Notes: generated from the letters alone by a model not told the origin. Counted from the first letter of the stretch, positions 38,938-49,105 are shown. The stretch is DNA of 52,214 bases from Irineochytrium annulatum (GCA_027600665.1 JADGJL010000058.1:1-52214), one strand, 5' to 3'. Numbers and translations are program-made.

Positions 38938-39187
38938 TGCAAGTTCACCTGCCTAATAAATTTCCAATCAAAGTGCTTACTGCATATGTCTATCCATTTA
39001 TGATTGACATGGTTAATTATATCACACATCATAGCCGTGACCGGGTCATTTTTATGAAATGTTTATGAAATCCCCATGTTCATCATCATATGCACTGTCA
39101 TTTATTGTAGTGTCTCACCAAAGTTCCCCGTTATGCGTTAAAAAGTGTCGATTATGAATATTCATAATGATATGGACATTTAAAACA
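38938..39187. promoter_or_regulatory. hemA upstream region with extended -10 promoter and two palindromes
   Basis: No gene is visible. The minus strand has an extended -10 TG-A-TATAAT (hexamer 39016-39021). Its -35 position is occupied not by a good hexamer but by the palindrome TGACC-G-GGTCA (39038-39048). Further up lies an 18-bp perfect palindrome ATTATGAATATTCATAAT (39151-39168). No PerR box of the known type is seen, although B. subtilis hemA is PerR controlled. Confidence 0.55.
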
Positions 39188-39216
39188 AATAGCCATGGAA
39201 TGATTCCATGGCTATT
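39188..39216 (-). terminator. Terminator of speD
   Basis: Perfect 13-bp arms AATAGCCATGGAA/TTCCATGGCTATT (39188-39200 and 39204-39216) followed by TTTGTTTT on the minus strand. Confidence 0.85.
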
Positions 39217-39280
39217 AAAGTTTGGGAGGTTATGCGTCCATCCCGATATGTGAACATTGTGTATGCAATATACTATTTAT

Positions 39281-39682
39281 TTAAACCCATTCTGAATGTT
39301 TGTTCATCTCTGGTGTTTCAACTTGCAATTCGCCCAATCCACGTACCAGCTTCTTTGCATACGTTTTTTCAGGCTTTAATACGGATACCAGGTAGTCAAT
39401 GGCCAACTGTGGGTCAACGGTATCCCCGCAAGTGTAACAATCAATTGCTGCAAAACCTCTCTCAGGATACGTATGAATGGAGAGGTGACTCTCCGACAAG
39501 AGTACAAGTACGGTCGCTCCCTGTGGGTCAAACTGCTTGGACTGCACGGACATTACTGTCGCACCACATGCCTCCGCTGCTTCAACCATTTGGGCTTGCA
39601 AGTACTCCGCATTGTTCAGTAGATTAAAGTCGACACCCCAAGTATCAACAGCAACGTGTCTTCCGAAAGTTGAATATTCCAC
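39281..39682 (-). CDS. speD: S-adenosylmethionine decarboxylase proenzyme
   Basis: This pyruvoyl enzyme supplies decarboxylated S-adenosylmethionine for spermidine. The 133-aa proenzyme is of the short bacterial type (SpeH class 1B). Self-cleavage is expected between Glu64 and Ser65 in LSESHLSIHTYPERG; His70 and Cys85 (CYTCGD) fit the other catalytic residues. The start is GTG behind a purine-rich run. No other polyamine gene is nearby. A promoter and a terminator make it a single-gene unit. Confidence 0.95.
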   Translation of the reverse strand: MEYSTFGRHVAVDTWGVDFNLLNNAEYLQAQMVEAAEACGATVMSVQSKQFDPQGATVLVLLSESHLSIHTYPERGFAAIDCYTCGDTVDPQLAIDYLVSVLKPEKTYAKKLVRGLGELQVETPEMNKHSEWV

Positions 39683-40016
39683 CCTTCGGTTCCCCCTTCC
39701 TAGGAATAAAATGTTTGAAAAATTTCATCCGCTAGGACCTACGTCATTCACTTCCCGAGGGAAAAATCTCTCGCAACATATAATGTCCTGAGTGAATCCT
39801 GGTTCCTATATTGTTTTCAACGAGATTAAAAATAACATTGAATCCGAGTGAAATCAACCCTTTTCCAGAAGATTGTAAAATAAATATTTTCACTTCCGGA
39901 TGATTTGACCCTACAACAAAAAAACCCCCTGAAACCTCCGCATTGGCAAGTGCCAAGACCCGGAAGATACAAGGGAATTCGTTACATTCTTACGTGTATA
40001 GACATACACTTTCAGG
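39683..40016. other. Spacer between the unknown gene and speD
   Basis: This 334-nt gap has no supportable gene. It holds the speD promoter (39829-39857), a speD leader of about 140 nt with a small CGAG/CTCG hairpin, and, near 39917-40020, a T-run (minus strand) preceded by TTTCAGG that could pair with CCTGAAA around 40012-40018 to end the upstream gene. Confidence 0.5.
39829..39857 (-). promoter_or_regulatory. Sigma-A promoter of speD
   Basis: The minus strand reads TTGATT (39852-39857), 17 nt, then TATTTT (39829-39834), preceded by an extended TG. Confidence 0.6.
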
Positions 40017-40020
40017 TTAA
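39917..40020 (-). terminator. Possible terminator of the unknown gene at 40017-40604
   Basis: A G5-T7 run on the minus strand (39917-39930) is preceded by TTTCAGG, complementary to CCTGAAA near the stop codon. The enclosed TTGGCA/TGCCAA hairpin is small. The stem is short, so confidence is low. Confidence 0.35.
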
Positions 40021-40604
40021 TAAGCTTCAAGCTCAAACAACCGTTTTTGATAACGAACAAGAGTCTCATCAATCTGATGAAGCTGATCAGCAGTCGCATC
40101 TTTTCTAGTGTCCAGCAGTGAATCAATCTCGGCATACACACGGTTGATTTCGCGTTCTACATCTCTGGCCAGGAACAGATGTTGCAATTCGAGCAACGTA
40201 TTTTTGTATTCATAGATCACTCGGGTATTCTCCCCGGTTTTCTCCACAATTTTACGGACAGTGCCTTGAGCATAAACATACGTCATGGTGAACCCTTTAT
40301 AGATTCGATGAACGACCCCGTCACCCTTAAAAGTCATAAAGAGCTTCCGGACAACATTGGTCAGATGCAGATTCACCAGGCGGCAAGATAACTCACAGAT
40401 ATAAAATCCTTCTATGCGGTCAAAAGGGAAATGAACCTCTTCTCCACTTACATCCCCCAGCACAACCTCCTGACATCCATTGTCCAACACCTTAACCCGA
40501 TGATGGAGTCGGCCGTCTTCTGTCATGCGCAAAAACTGATGCATCTGGGGTTCTGACAATTTCATAGTGGCCTTAACATACTCTGTGGCTAACCGCTGAG
40601 CCAT
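40017..40604 (-). CDS. Conserved-looking protein of unknown function
   Basis: I do not recognise this 195-aa protein. It is soluble, without signal peptide or membrane segment. The N-terminal two thirds look beta-rich (for example EVVLGDVSGEEVHFPFDRIEG and LHLTNVVRKLFMTFKGDG); the last 60 residues are helical and heptad-like (about 135-195, REINRVYAEIDSLLDTRKD). Codon use resembles its neighbours. GAGGAG stands 6 nt before the ATG, so it is surely translated. It is a single-gene unit with a -10 TATAAT (40726-40731) and a 120-nt leader with a CCGGC/GCCGG hairpin (40676-40688). It lies between speD and engB, where B. subtilis has no equivalent between ysxC and hemA. Confidence 0.75.
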   Translation of the reverse strand: MAQRLATEYVKATMKLSEPQMHQFLRMTEDGRLHHRVKVLDNGCQEVVLGDVSGEEVHFPFDRIEGFYICELSCRLVNLHLTNVVRKLFMTFKGDGVVHRIYKGFTMTYVYAQGTVRKIVEKTGENTRVIYEYKNTLLELQHLFLARDVEREINRVYAEIDSLLDTRKDATADQLHQIDETLVRYQKRLFELEAY

Positions 40605-40725
40605 ACAAATCTCCTCAATTCTTTCCCGATTGTTTTGCCTTCCTGCACTGTAGCAGTAATCTCAAAATTCTTCAGGCCGGCGAAGCCGGTGTTTTGGGTA
40701 CTGTTGGCAATATGCACCTATGCTC

Positions 40726-40731
40726 ATTATA
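40726..40731 (-). promoter_or_regulatory. Candidate -10 for the unknown gene
   Basis: A perfect TATAAT on the minus strand, about 122 nt before the ATG at 40604; no good -35 is present at 16-18 nt. Confidence 0.4.
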
Positions 40732-40871
40732 CACTACCTTAACGCTATATTTCTCCAGACCCAGATGATGAATTCTCACGAAATCCCATAAATAACCGGA
40801 TTAATCTTGATCTCATCCAAGATTCACTTAACATGCTCACTTTCCCACACTAAAACTGTATACTATCTCGG

Positions 40872-41528
40872 TTATCCGTTAATTTCGTTGTTTTCTTCCT
40901 CTTCAGCAGTACCCTCTGCATCCAGCACTGGTGCATACTTATCTATGCGGGCATGGCGGGTAATGATGTCCCATAACTCCTCTTTCCCCAATCCCTCTTC
41001 GGATGAAAACGGCACAAACAAATCCCCTGAACGAAGACCCAGTGATTCCTTAATAACTTTGATATGTTTGGCTCTACGTGTTTTGGGAATCTTGTCCATC
41101 TTGGTTGCTACGACAACCAAAGGCAATCCATTGTGACGAAGCCATTCATTCATCATCTTATCTTCCTTGGATGGCTCATGTCTCATATCTACCATCTGCA
41201 TAACCAGTTTCAATTCCTCGCGTCCGAGCAGGTATTTCTCCATCATTTTACCCCAGGCAAAGCGCTGCTCTTTGGAAACCTTGGCGTAACCATATCCCGG
41301 GAAATCGACGAAGTAGAGATCCTGATTAATTTTATAATAGTTCAGCTGCTGTGTTTTACCTGGTGTCGCACTCGTCCGAGCCAGATTTTTACGATTGATC
41401 AAACGGTTGATCAGGGAAGATTTCCCCACATTGGATCGACCCGCCAACGCAATCTCTGGCAGACCGTCCTCTGGGTATTGTTCAGGCCGAACGGCACTGA
41501 TAATAAATTCAGATTGATTTACTTTCAT
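40872..41528 (-). CDS. engB: Ribosome biogenesis GTPase EngB (YsxC)
   Basis: EngB is an essential GTPase of 50S assembly. The 218-aa protein has the P-loop [11 protein letters not shown] (30-40), a G2 region with [16 protein letters not shown] as the G3 motif and TKMDK as G4. The acidic tail after residue 200 is variable in the family. It lies after lonA, as in B. subtilis, though a lonA terminator stands between them. Confidence 0.95.
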   Translation of the reverse strand: MKVNQSEFIISAVRPEQYPEDGLPEIALAGRSNVGKSSLINRLINRKNLARTSATPGKTQQLNYYKINQDLYFVDFPGYGYAKVSKEQRFAWGKMMEKYLLGREELKLVMQMVDMRHEPSKEDKMMNEWLRHNGLPLVVVATKMDKIPKTRRAKHIKVIKESLGLRSGDLFVPFSSEEGLGKEELWDIITRHARIDKYAPVLDAEGTAEEEENNEING

Positions 41529-41614
41529 ATTGTATCTTTCCTCTCTTGAACGCCTTTGCTATGCATAACCTGTTGAAGTTATTATGCCATGGATTGTTCT
41601 ATCATACCAAAAAA

Positions 41615-41651
41615 ACCGTTCCAGCGGACGCCGAAGCCTCCGCAGAACGGT
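41615..41651 (-). terminator. Terminator of lonA
   Basis: Arms ACCGTTCC.GCGGA-type (41615-41629 with 41639-41651; one mismatch) and a seven-residue U-run on the minus strand. engB lies 87 nt further and shows no strong promoter, so part of the transcripts probably read through. Confidence 0.8.
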
Positions 41652-41684
41652 CTACTCTTCATACGAACCTTTCGGATACGTGGA

Positions 41685-44024
41685 TTACAGGTGGATTCCT
41701 GCCTGCTCAACAAGCGCATGCTGCAATACCTGATCCATATGGGCGACCGGGACAAACTCCACATCTTCCTTGATGCTGTCTGGAATGTCACGCAGATCCC
41801 GTTCGTTATCCTTAGGCAATAATATTTTTTTATAACCTGCACGATGGGCTGCCAGTGATTTCTCTTTCAAACCACCAATTGGCAACACACGTCCACGCAA
41901 TGTTATTTCACCAGTCATGGCGATATCCTTGGATACATGTTTGTTCGTCAGAGCTGAGATTAACGCTGTTGCCATCGTAATCCCGGCAGATGGACCATCC
42001 TTCGGAATCGCTCCTTCCGGAACGTGGATATGAATATCGTTCTTCTCATGGAAATCAGGCGCGATCCCAAGCTGCGTAGCTTTGGAACGTGTGTAACTGA
42101 ATGCGGCTTGTGCCGATTCCTTCATGACATCCCCCAGTTTACCTGTAAGGGTCAATTTACCTGTTCCAGGCACAACAGTCACTTCAATGACAAGGGTATC
42201 TCCGCCAACTTCAGTCCACGCCAGACCCGTTACGGTACCAATCTGATCTTCCAGTTCGGCCATGCCATAACGGAACTTGCCAGGTCCAAGATAGTCTTTG
42301 ATCTCATCTGATGTGATGTTAATCTGACCTTCTACACCAGACACGATATTCTTGGCAGCTTTCCGGCACAACGAAGCCATCTGCTGTTCCAGATTACGTA
42401 CACCTGACTCCCGTGTATATTCACGAATTACACGCAACAACGCGTCATCCGGGATTTCCAGTTGCTCTTCTTCCAGACCATGGTCCTGCTTCTGTTTGGG
42501 CAACAAATAGTTTTTCGCAATTTGCAGCTTCTCCAGCTCCGTGTAACCAGGGATGTTGAGCATTTCCATCCGATCCAGCAATGGACGCGGAATATTGTGT
42601 ACCGTATTGGCAGTTGTTATAAACATAACGTTGGATAAGTCAAACGGCAATTCTACAAAGTGATCACTAAACGTATTATTCTGTTCCGGATCAAGGACTT
42701 CAAGTAACGCTGCAGAAGGGTCTCCGCGGAAATCTGAAGCCATCTTATCAATCTCGTCGAGCAGGAATACCGGATTAAGTGAACCCGCCGTTTTCATTCC
42801 CTGAATGATACGACCAGGCATGGCTCCTACATAGGTGCGTCGGTGTCCACGAATCTCAGCTTCATCGCGCACGCCGCCAAGAGAGATTCTGACAAACTCC
42901 CGTCCCAGCGATCTCGCGATCGAACGGGCAAGTGATGTTTTACCGACCCCTGGAGGTCCAACTAGGCAGAGAATTGGCCCTTTAAGCTTCTTGACGAGCT
43001 TCTGGACCGCCAGATATTCAAGCACACGTTCTTTGGGCTTTTCCAATCCGTAATGATCTGCATTGAGCACATCCTCGGCTTTTTGGATATCCAGATCATC
43101 TGCTGTCATCTGGCTCCAAGGAAGGCCAAGCAGCCAATCCACATAGTTGCGGATGACTCCGCCCTCGGCTGAGCTTGCAGGCATTTTCTCCAGTCGATCA
43201 ATTTCTTTCTCAACCTTTTCTTTCACCTTGTCCGGCAAGCCGAGTTCTTCCATCTGCGTGCGAAGTTCCTCAACCTCACCCGCTCGGCCTTCTTTTTCAC
43301 CCAGTTCTTTCTGGATTGCTTTCATCTGCTCACGCAAATAATATTCCTTCTGCGTTTTCTCCATCTGTTTCTTCACACGTTGGCTGATCTTGCGTTCAAG
43401 CTCCAGCACTTCGCGCTCATTGTTCAGGATATCCAGCAATTTCTCCAGACGTTCCCGAACGTCGATGGTCTCCAGAATTTCCTGTTTATCCTTGATCTTC
43501 AAGGACAGGTGACTCGTGATGACATCGGCCAAACGCCCTGGTTCTTCAATGTCAGACACCGCAGCAAGTGTCTCTGGCGTCACTTTTTTGGACAGATTAA
43601 TATAATTCTCGAACTGGTTCAGAACGGTACGCATCAAGGCATCCGTCTCCGGATGGGTATTCTCCTCTTCAGGCAGCTCTTTTGCCAGTACTTCATAATA
43701 TTCCTCGTTGTCCGTATATTCAATAATTTCAGCCCGTTCCAAGCCTTCCACGAGTACACGAATCGTACCATTCGGAAGCTTCAGCATCTGTCTGACCTTG
43801 GCCACGGTTCCGATTCTGAAAATGTCTTCTTGTGTTGGTTCTTCAATATTTACTTCGGCTTGGGAACATAGGAGAATCAGATGTTCTTCTACCATCGCTT
43901 TTTCTAAAGCCTTGACCGATTTCTCCCGGCCCACATCGAGATGCAGTACCATACTCGGGTAGACGAGAAGTCCTCTTAAAGGCAGTAAAGGAAAACGACG
44001 ACCTTTCGCTTTGCTCGGTCCCAT
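41685..44024 (-). CDS. lonA: ATP-dependent protease LonA
   Basis: LonA unfolds and degrades misfolded and regulatory proteins in the cytosol. The protein (779 aa) has the N-terminal LON substrate domain (about 10-200, [13 protein letters not shown]), the AAA+ module with GPPGVGKT, and the C-terminal protease domain with catalytic Ser679 in KDGPSAGIT and a downstream lysine. I chose the ATG at 44024, where GGAGGTG stands 8 nt upstream. An in-frame ATG at 44066 lacks a site and would add 14 residues. Confidence 0.97.
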   Translation of the reverse strand: MGPSKAKGRRFPLLPLRGLLVYPSMVLHLDVGREKSVKALEKAMVEEHLILLCSQAEVNIEEPTQEDIFRIGTVAKVRQMLKLPNGTIRVLVEGLERAEIIEYTDNEEYYEVLAKELPEEENTHPETDALMRTVLNQFENYINLSKKVTPETLAAVSDIEEPGRLADVITSHLSLKIKDKQEILETIDVRERLEKLLDILNNEREVLELERKISQRVKKQMEKTQKEYYLREQMKAIQKELGEKEGRAGEVEELRTQMEELGLPDKVKEKVEKEIDRLEKMPASSAEGGVIRNYVDWLLGLPWSQMTADDLDIQKAEDVLNADHYGLEKPKERVLEYLAVQKLVKKLKGPILCLVGPPGVGKTSLARSIARSLGREFVRISLGGVRDEAEIRGHRRTYVGAMPGRIIQGMKTAGSLNPVFLLDEIDKMASDFRGDPSAALLEVLDPEQNNTFSDHFVELPFDLSNVMFITTANTVHNIPRPLLDRMEMLNIPGYTELEKLQIAKNYLLPKQKQDHGLEEEQLEIPDDALLRVIREYTRESGVRNLEQQMASLCRKAAKNIVSGVEGQINITSDEIKDYLGPGKFRYGMAELEDQIGTVTGLAWTEVGGDTLVIEVTVVPGTGKLTLTGKLGDVMKESAQAAFSYTRSKATQLGIAPDFHEKNDIHIHVPEGAIPKDGPSAGITMATALISALTNKHVSKDIAMTGEITLRGRVLPIGGLKEKSLAAHRAGYKKILLPKDNERDLRDIPDSIKEDVEFVPVAHMDQVLQHALVEQAGIHL

Positions 44025-44101
44025 CGCTTTCGCACCTCCAATGGCTCTCAGGTTGTAGTCATTCATTATTCTATCAAATGTTCACATAAAAAACCAATGA
44101 A

Positions 44102-44123
44102 GGGAAGCGTTTAGCAGCTTCCC
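44102..44123 (-). terminator. Hairpin at the end of lonB
   Basis: Seven-bp arms GGGAAGC/GCTTCCC (44102-44108 and 44117-44123) enclose the lonB stop codon; a T6 run follows about 9 nt later on the minus strand. It is probably a weak terminator, allowing lonB-lonA read-through. Confidence 0.45.
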
Positions 44124-45865
44124 GAATCTGTAACCTGTCCTGGACGAGGCACGTCAGCACGCAAATAGGAAGCAGATGCCGGTGGAAAAATCTCCGGTGC
44201 AGGGGTAACTGTCTCCTCTGCAAGCTTCGTCTGTTCCATCTGTTGTTCCGGAACCCAGGCGAACACTTCACGGAATACGTCCTGTACCGTATCTACCGGA
44301 ATAACGCGCAAACCATCCAGATTCTCGAAAATGGACTGCCAGTTCTCCGCGGGAATAATAACCGTCTTCGCTCCCGCCTGAAAAGCAGCCTCCACCTTGG
44401 CCAGCACGCCACCAATTGGCTTGACCCGACCATGAATACTGATCTCGCCAGTCATCGCTGTCTCATGATCCACAGGACGTCCCTGAATGGCTGATGTAAT
44501 GGCAGTCGCCATGGCAATTCCGGCTGATGGACCATCAATAGGCGTCCCGCCTGGGAAATTCACGTGTAAATCGTAATCATTCGGACGAATACCCATGGCT
44601 TTTAATACGGTTAACACATTTTCAACCGAGCCTTTAGCCATACTTTTCCGCCGGAGTGTACGCGAACCGCCTCCAATCTCTTCTTCATCCACAACGCCTG
44701 TAATGTTAATTCGGCCTTGATCTTTAAGAGCCGGAACAGCAGACACTTCAATCTCCAAAATGGTTCCCATATTCGGTCCGTATACCGCCAAGCCGTTAAC
44801 AAACCCCACCTGAGGCTGTGAAGGGACCTTCCGGTCAGGCCGTGGCTGAATCTGACTGCTACCAGCAACCCACTCTACATCGGACGCTTGGAGCGTCTCA
44901 CGCTTCTCTGTCAGCGCAAGTCCAGCAGCCAGCTGGATGATATTGACCGCTTCACGTCCGTTGGTTGCATATCGCTTAACCACCTCAACGGCATCCGGAC
45001 ACGGACTGAACCCTATTTTCTGAACAGCATCTTCTGCAATTCGTCCAATCTCTTCAGGCAACAAAGGACGGAAATAAACTTCCATGCAGCGCGAACGCAA
45101 GGCCGGTGGCAGTTCATGAGGGGAACGTGTCGTTGCTCCAACAAGGCGGAAATCGGCTGGCAGGCCATTTTGAAAAATATCGTGGATATAAGCAGGAGTA
45201 TGCGTGTCTTCAGAGTTATAGTACGCACTCTCCAAAAACACCTTGCGATCCTCCAACACTTTCAACAGCTTATTCATCTGAATCGAATGCAATTCACCAA
45301 TTTCATCAATAAAAAGCATTCCCCCATGCGCTTTGGTCACAGCCCCCGGTTTTGGTTGGGGAATACCTGCAACGCCCATGGCTCCTGCTCCCTGATATAT
45401 CGGATCATGAACCGAACCAATTAAGGGGTCCGCAATACCACGCTCATCAAAACGGGCTGTTGTTGCATCCAGCTCGGTGAATTTCGCGTCTGGTTTGAAA
45501 GGGGAAGACGGATTCTTCTTCGCCTCTTCCAGCACAACCCTTGCGGCAGCGGTCTTCCCGACTCCGGGAGGGCCATAAATGATAACATGTTGCGGATTCG
45601 CACTGCATAATGCAGCTTTAAGGGCACGAAGCCCGTCTTTTTGCCCAACAATATCATTAATGGTAGCTGGACGCGTCTTCTCCGACAGCGGCTTGGTGAG
45701 TGAGATCGAGCGCAGCTTGCGCAGTTTCTCCAGTTCCTTGCGAGATTCACGCTCAACAGCACTGCGGTTGGTTTTCTGGCCACGCAGCAGGTTCCAGAAA
45801 TACAAACCAATCACCACTCCAAAAAATAACTGAATCAACATTATGAACATTCCGAAATCACCCAT
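44111..45865 (-). CDS. lonB: ATP-dependent protease LonB
   Basis: LonB is the Bacillus-type second Lon protease, active in the forespore in B. subtilis. The 584-aa protein lacks the LON N-domain and instead starts with a hydrophobic segment (about 4-24) that could anchor it at the membrane. The AAA+ module has [12 protein letters not shown], and the protease domain has Ser447 in DGPSAGIAMATA. The C-terminal 40 residues are proline-rich. It precedes lonA by 87 nt, as in B. subtilis. Confidence 0.95.
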   Translation of the reverse strand: MGDFGMFIMLIQLFFGVVIGLYFWNLLRGQKTNRSAVERESRKELEKLRKLRSISLTKPLSEKTRPATINDIVGQKDGLRALKAALCSANPQHVIIYGPPGVGKTAAARVVLEEAKKNPSSPFKPDAKFTELDATTARFDERGIADPLIGSVHDPIYQGAGAMGVAGIPQPKPGAVTKAHGGMLFIDEIGELHSIQMNKLLKVLEDRKVFLESAYYNSEDTHTPAYIHDIFQNGLPADFRLVGATTRSPHELPPALRSRCMEVYFRPLLPEEIGRIAEDAVQKIGFSPCPDAVEVVKRYATNGREAVNIIQLAAGLALTEKRETLQASDVEWVAGSSQIQPRPDRKVPSQPQVGFVNGLAVYGPNMGTILEIEVSAVPALKDQGRINITGVVDEEEIGGGSRTLRRKSMAKGSVENVLTVLKAMGIRPNDYDLHVNFPGGTPIDGPSAGIAMATAITSAIQGRPVDHETAMTGEISIHGRVKPIGGVLAKVEAAFQAGAKTVIIPAENWQSIFENLDGLRVIPVDTVQDVFREVFAWVPEQQMEQTKLAEETVTPAPEIFPPASASYLRADVPRPGQVTDSGSC

Positions 45866-45920
45866 GTCTCAACATCCTCCTTCTGTCCCTATTCTCATAT
45901 GAGATCATGCTAATACTTGG

Positions 45921-45949
45921 TAGTATAGCCTTTTCAACGAGACGTAAAC
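45921..45949 (-). promoter_or_regulatory. Candidate sigma-F-type promoter of lonB
   Basis: The minus strand reads GTTTA (45945-45949), 14 nt, then GGCTATACTA (45921-45930), matching the sigma-F/G -10 pattern GGnnAnAnTR. A sigma-A reading (TATACT with a poor -35) is the alternative. Confidence 0.45.
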
Positions 45950-45980
45950 GGGCAATGCGGAATTTGTAGACGAGAATATA

Positions 45981-46008
45981 AAAAGCTCGCCATTGCTGGC
46001 GAGCTTTT
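45981..46008 (-). terminator. Terminator of ispG
   Basis: Arms AAAAGCTCGCCA/TGGCGAGCTTTT (45981-45992 and 45997-46008) with a 4-nt loop, flanked by A and T runs, so it can work on either strand. Confidence 0.9.
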
Positions 46009-46030
46009 GTTGTGACAGGATATGAATCAA

Positions 46031-47128
46031 TCAGTGCGAACGACCAGGAATAACACCTGTCTCTTCGTAAGCTTCGACGATTTTGTCGATCTCTTTTTTC
46101 AATTCCTCAACCATGATTTCTTCAGGCACTTTACGGATCATCTTGCCATGACGGAACAAGAGACCTTCTCCACGAGCACCAGCAATCCCGATATCCGCTT
46201 CTTTGGCCTCACCTGGACCATTAACCGCACAACCCAATACCGATACTTTAATCGGTACCTTAAGTTTGGAGATATACTCTTCCACTTCGTTGGCGATGGA
46301 GAACAGGTCGATATCCAAACGTCCACATGTTGGGCAAGAGATCAATGTTGCTGCATTCGTAATAAGTCCAAATGTTTTGAGCAGATCACGAGCAACCTTG
46401 ATTTCTTCTACCGGGTCCGCACTCAGTGAGATCCGCATCGTAGAACCAATACCCATGGACAACAAGGCTCCCATACCTGCAGAGCTTTTGATCGTACCGG
46501 AGAACAGTGTACCTGCTTCGGTAATCCCGAGGTGCAGCGGATACGGAATAATCTGAGCTGCTTTGGTATACGCCTCAATGGCCATCGGCACATCCGATGC
46601 TTTGAGTGACACGATGATATCGTGGAAATCAAGCTCTTCCAGAATACCAATGTGATACAATGCACTTTCTACCATAGCATCAGCCGTAGGATACCCATAC
46701 TTCTCAAGAAGATGGTTTTCCAGAGATCCCGCATTTACCCCGATCCGAATTGGAATACCGCGCTCTTTACATGCTTTCACGACTTCTTCCACTTTGGAAC
46801 GTTTACCGATGTTACCTGGATTAATCCGTACTTTATCAATACCGTTCTCAATCGCAAGCAAAGCCAGCTTATAGTTAAAATGAATGTCCGCTACGAGCGG
46901 TATATTAATGCGTTTTTTGATTTCCTTGATGGCTGCGGCAGCTTCCTCGTTATTCACCGTGACACGTACCACTTGACAGCCCGCTTCTTCCAGTCGCAGA
47001 ATCTCTGCAACCGTTGCTTCAACATCTGCCGTTTTGGTTGTACACATACTTTGGATAATGACTTCGTTACTGCCACCGATCGTTACGTTTCCCACTTTCA
47101 CGGGACGTGTATCCTGTCTTAAATACAT
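46031..47128 (-). CDS. ispG: 4-hydroxy-3-methylbut-2-en-1-yl diphosphate synthase
   Basis: IspG (GcpE) is the iron-sulfur enzyme of the MEP isoprenoid pathway that makes HMBPP from MEcPP. The protein (365 aa) has the N-terminal TIM-barrel ([25 protein letters not shown]) and the C-terminal cluster-binding part with cysteines in SCPTCGRLD and GCAVNGPGE. The ATG at 47128 was chosen, with GGGGAG about 11 nt upstream. It follows clpX after 120 nt; in B. subtilis clpX is followed directly by lonB. Confidence 0.96.
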   Translation of the reverse strand: MYLRQDTRPVKVGNVTIGGSNEVIIQSMCTTKTADVEATVAEILRLEEAGCQVVRVTVNNEEAAAAIKEIKKRINIPLVADIHFNYKLALLAIENGIDKVRINPGNIGKRSKVEEVVKACKERGIPIRIGVNAGSLENHLLEKYGYPTADAMVESALYHIGILEELDFHDIIVSLKASDVPMAIEAYTKAAQIIPYPLHLGITEAGTLFSGTIKSSAGMGALLSMGIGSTMRISLSADPVEEIKVARDLLKTFGLITNAATLISCPTCGRLDIDLFSIANEVEEYISKLKVPIKVSVLGCAVNGPGEAKEADIGIAGARGEGLLFRHGKMIRKVPEEIMVEELKKEIDKIVEAYEETGVIPGRSH

Positions 47129-47248
47129 GAGTGATTTCTCTCCCCACAACGTCAAAGCTCCACCCTGACAGAGACATGAATTCGCCTTCTGCCAAAGTGG
47201 AGAACTGACAAGTCTATATTTCAGAGTTCAACGGGATTCAGGCCTTCA

Positions 47249-48502
47249 TTAGGCGCTTTCTTCCTGCTTATCGTCCTTCGATTGGCTTAGTTCAGGCACA
47301 ACTCTTTTCTCAACTACTTCTTCGGTAATGACACAATTCGTAACATCTTCACGTGAAGGCACTTCATACATGATTTCAAGCATGATCCCTTCAATGATGG
47401 CACGTAATCCACGTGCACCTGTGTTACGTTTAATTGCTTCTTTGGCAATCGCAAGCAATGCAGCTGGTTCAAATACCAGATTCACATTATCCAGCTCAAG
47501 CAGTTTTTGGTACTGTTTGGTAAGCGCATTTTTTGGTTCGGAAAGAATCCGTACCAAGGTATCTTCATCCAGCGGCTCCAAAGTGGAGATGACTGGCAGA
47601 CGGCCTACAAACTCCGGAATCAGACCAAATTTCAGCAAATCTTCCGGCAATACCATGCCCAGGTATTCGCCTGGTTTCAGATCTTTTTGCTCAGAAACAG
47701 TATTAAAACCAATGACTTTTTTACCGATACGGCGTTTGATCATTTGCTCCAGACCATCAAAGGCACCGCCGCAGATGAACAGAATGTTCGTTGTATCGAT
47801 CTGAATGAATTCTTGATGAGGATGTTTGCGGCCACCTTGTGGTGGTACAGAAGCCACAGTTCCTTCAAGAATTTTCAAGAGAGCCTGTTGCACACCTTCG
47901 CCCGAGACATCACGAGTGATGGATGGGTTTTCGGATTTACGCGCTACTTTATCAATCTCATCGATATAAATAATGCCACGCTCTGCTTTTTCCACATCAT
48001 AATCAGCAGCCTGGATCAGTTTGAGCAGGATGTTCTCTACATCCTCACCCACATAACCTGCTTCTGTTAATGACGTAGCATCCGCAATCGCAAAAGGTAC
48101 ATTCAAAATTTTTGCCATCGTTTGTGCAAGCAACGTTTTACCAGAACCCGTAGGTCCTAACAGCAAAATGTTACTCTTCGACAATTCAACGTCTTCGATC
48201 TTGCTTTGGGTGTTGATCCGTTTGTAGTGATTATACACCGCAACAGACAATGATTTTTTCGCTTGTTCCTGTCCAATAACATATTGATCCAGAATATTAC
48301 GAATTTCTTTTGGTTTTGGAATATCTTTGAGGTCTATTTCTTCATCATGACCGAGTTCTTCCTCAACGATTTCGGTGCAAAGTTCGATACATTCATCACA
48401 AATGTACACGCCTGGTCCAGCGACCAGCTTACGTACCTGCTCCTGAGATTTACCGCAAAAAGAGCATTTCAGTTGCCCTTTCTCATCGTTAAATTTAAAC
48501 AT
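47249..48502 (-). CDS. clpX: ClpX, ATPase subunit of the Clp protease
   Basis: ClpX unfolds substrates and feeds them to ClpP. The 417-aa protein has the N-terminal zinc domain (Cys13, Cys16, Cys35, Cys38), Walker A GPTGSGKT (116-123), IYIDEIDK as Walker B, and the IGF loop region that docks ClpP. It starts 12 nt after clpP, so the two form one operon, an arrangement common in many bacteria but not that of B. subtilis. Confidence 0.98.
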   Translation of the reverse strand: MFKFNDEKGQLKCSFCGKSQEQVRKLVAGPGVYICDECIELCTEIVEEELGHDEEIDLKDIPKPKEIRNILDQYVIGQEQAKKSLSVAVYNHYKRINTQSKIEDVELSKSNILLLGPTGSGKTLLAQTMAKILNVPFAIADATSLTEAGYVGEDVENILLKLIQAADYDVEKAERGIIYIDEIDKVARKSENPSITRDVSGEGVQQALLKILEGTVASVPPQGGRKHPHQEFIQIDTTNILFICGGAFDGLEQMIKRRIGKKVIGFNTVSEQKDLKPGEYLGMVLPEDLLKFGLIPEFVGRLPVISTLEPLDEDTLVRILSEPKNALTKQYQKLLELDNVNLVFEPAALLAIAKEAIKRNTGARGLRAIIEGIMLEIMYEVPSREDVTNCVITEEVVEKRVVPELSQSKDDKQEESA

Positions 48503-48514
48503 GAAACCACCCCT

Positions 48515-49105
48515 TTAGGAATTGATCGGTCTACTGAGCACCTGGTCAATAATGCCGTACGTCTTAGCTTCTTCAGCGCTCATGAAGAAGTCACGGTCTG
48601 TATCCCGCTCAATTTTCTCAAGAGGTTGACCCGTACGATCGACGTATATTTGATTCAGTTTCTGACGTGTTTTAATAATCCATTCTGCGTGTATCTTAAT
48701 ATCCGCAGCCTGTCCTTGAATACCGCCAAGTGGCTGATGAATCATTACTTCACTGTTCGTCAGCGCATATCTCTTGCCAGGTGCACCGGCTGTTAGCAAT
48801 AACGAGCCCATGCTTGCTGCCATCCCTACGCAAATGGTAGATACATCCGGCTTGATAAATTGCATCGTATCGTATATACCCATCCCTGCGGTGACAGAAC
48901 CACCAGGTGAGTTAATGTACAAGCTGATATCCTTTTCAGGATCGTCGGCTGCCAAAAACAAAAGCTGTGCTATGACAAGATTGGCTACATCGTCATCAAT
49001 CGCACTGGTTAGAAAGATAATGCGATCTTTCAGCAAACGTGAATATATATCGTAAGACCGCTCGCCTCGATTGGTTTGTTCTATAACCATTGGCACCAGA
49101 CTCAT
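48515..49105 (-). CDS. clpP: ClpP, proteolytic subunit of the Clp protease
   Basis: ClpP forms the 14-mer serine protease chamber. The 196-aa protein has the catalytic Ser98 in GMAASMGS, His123 in MIHQPLGG and a downstream aspartate near 172. The short N-terminal propeptide is of the usual kind. AGAGG stands before the ATG. It precedes clpX. No CtsR operator is seen upstream. Confidence 0.98.
   Translation of the reverse strand: MSLVPMVIEQTNRGERSYDIYSRLLKDRIIFLTSAIDDDVANLVIAQLLFLAADDPEKDISLYINSPGGSVTAGMGIYDTMQFIKPDVSTICVGMAASMGSLLLTAGAPGKRYALTNSEVMIHQPLGGIQGQAADIKIHAEWIIKTRQKLNQIYVDRTGQPLEKIERDTDRDFFMSAEEAKTYGIIDQVLSRPINS

Noticed and set aside
39000..39060. PerR box in the hemA promoter
   Set aside because: The AT-rich stretch around the -10 does not form the TTATAATnATTATAA palindrome.
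39151..39168. ARG box (ArgR/AhrC site)
   Set aside because: The TGAAT and ATTCA halves are present, but the 4-bp AT spacer between them is missing, so the geometry is wrong.
44025..44066. Upstream ATG of lonA
   Set aside because: The GGAGGTG site lies downstream of it and correctly serves the ATG at 44024.
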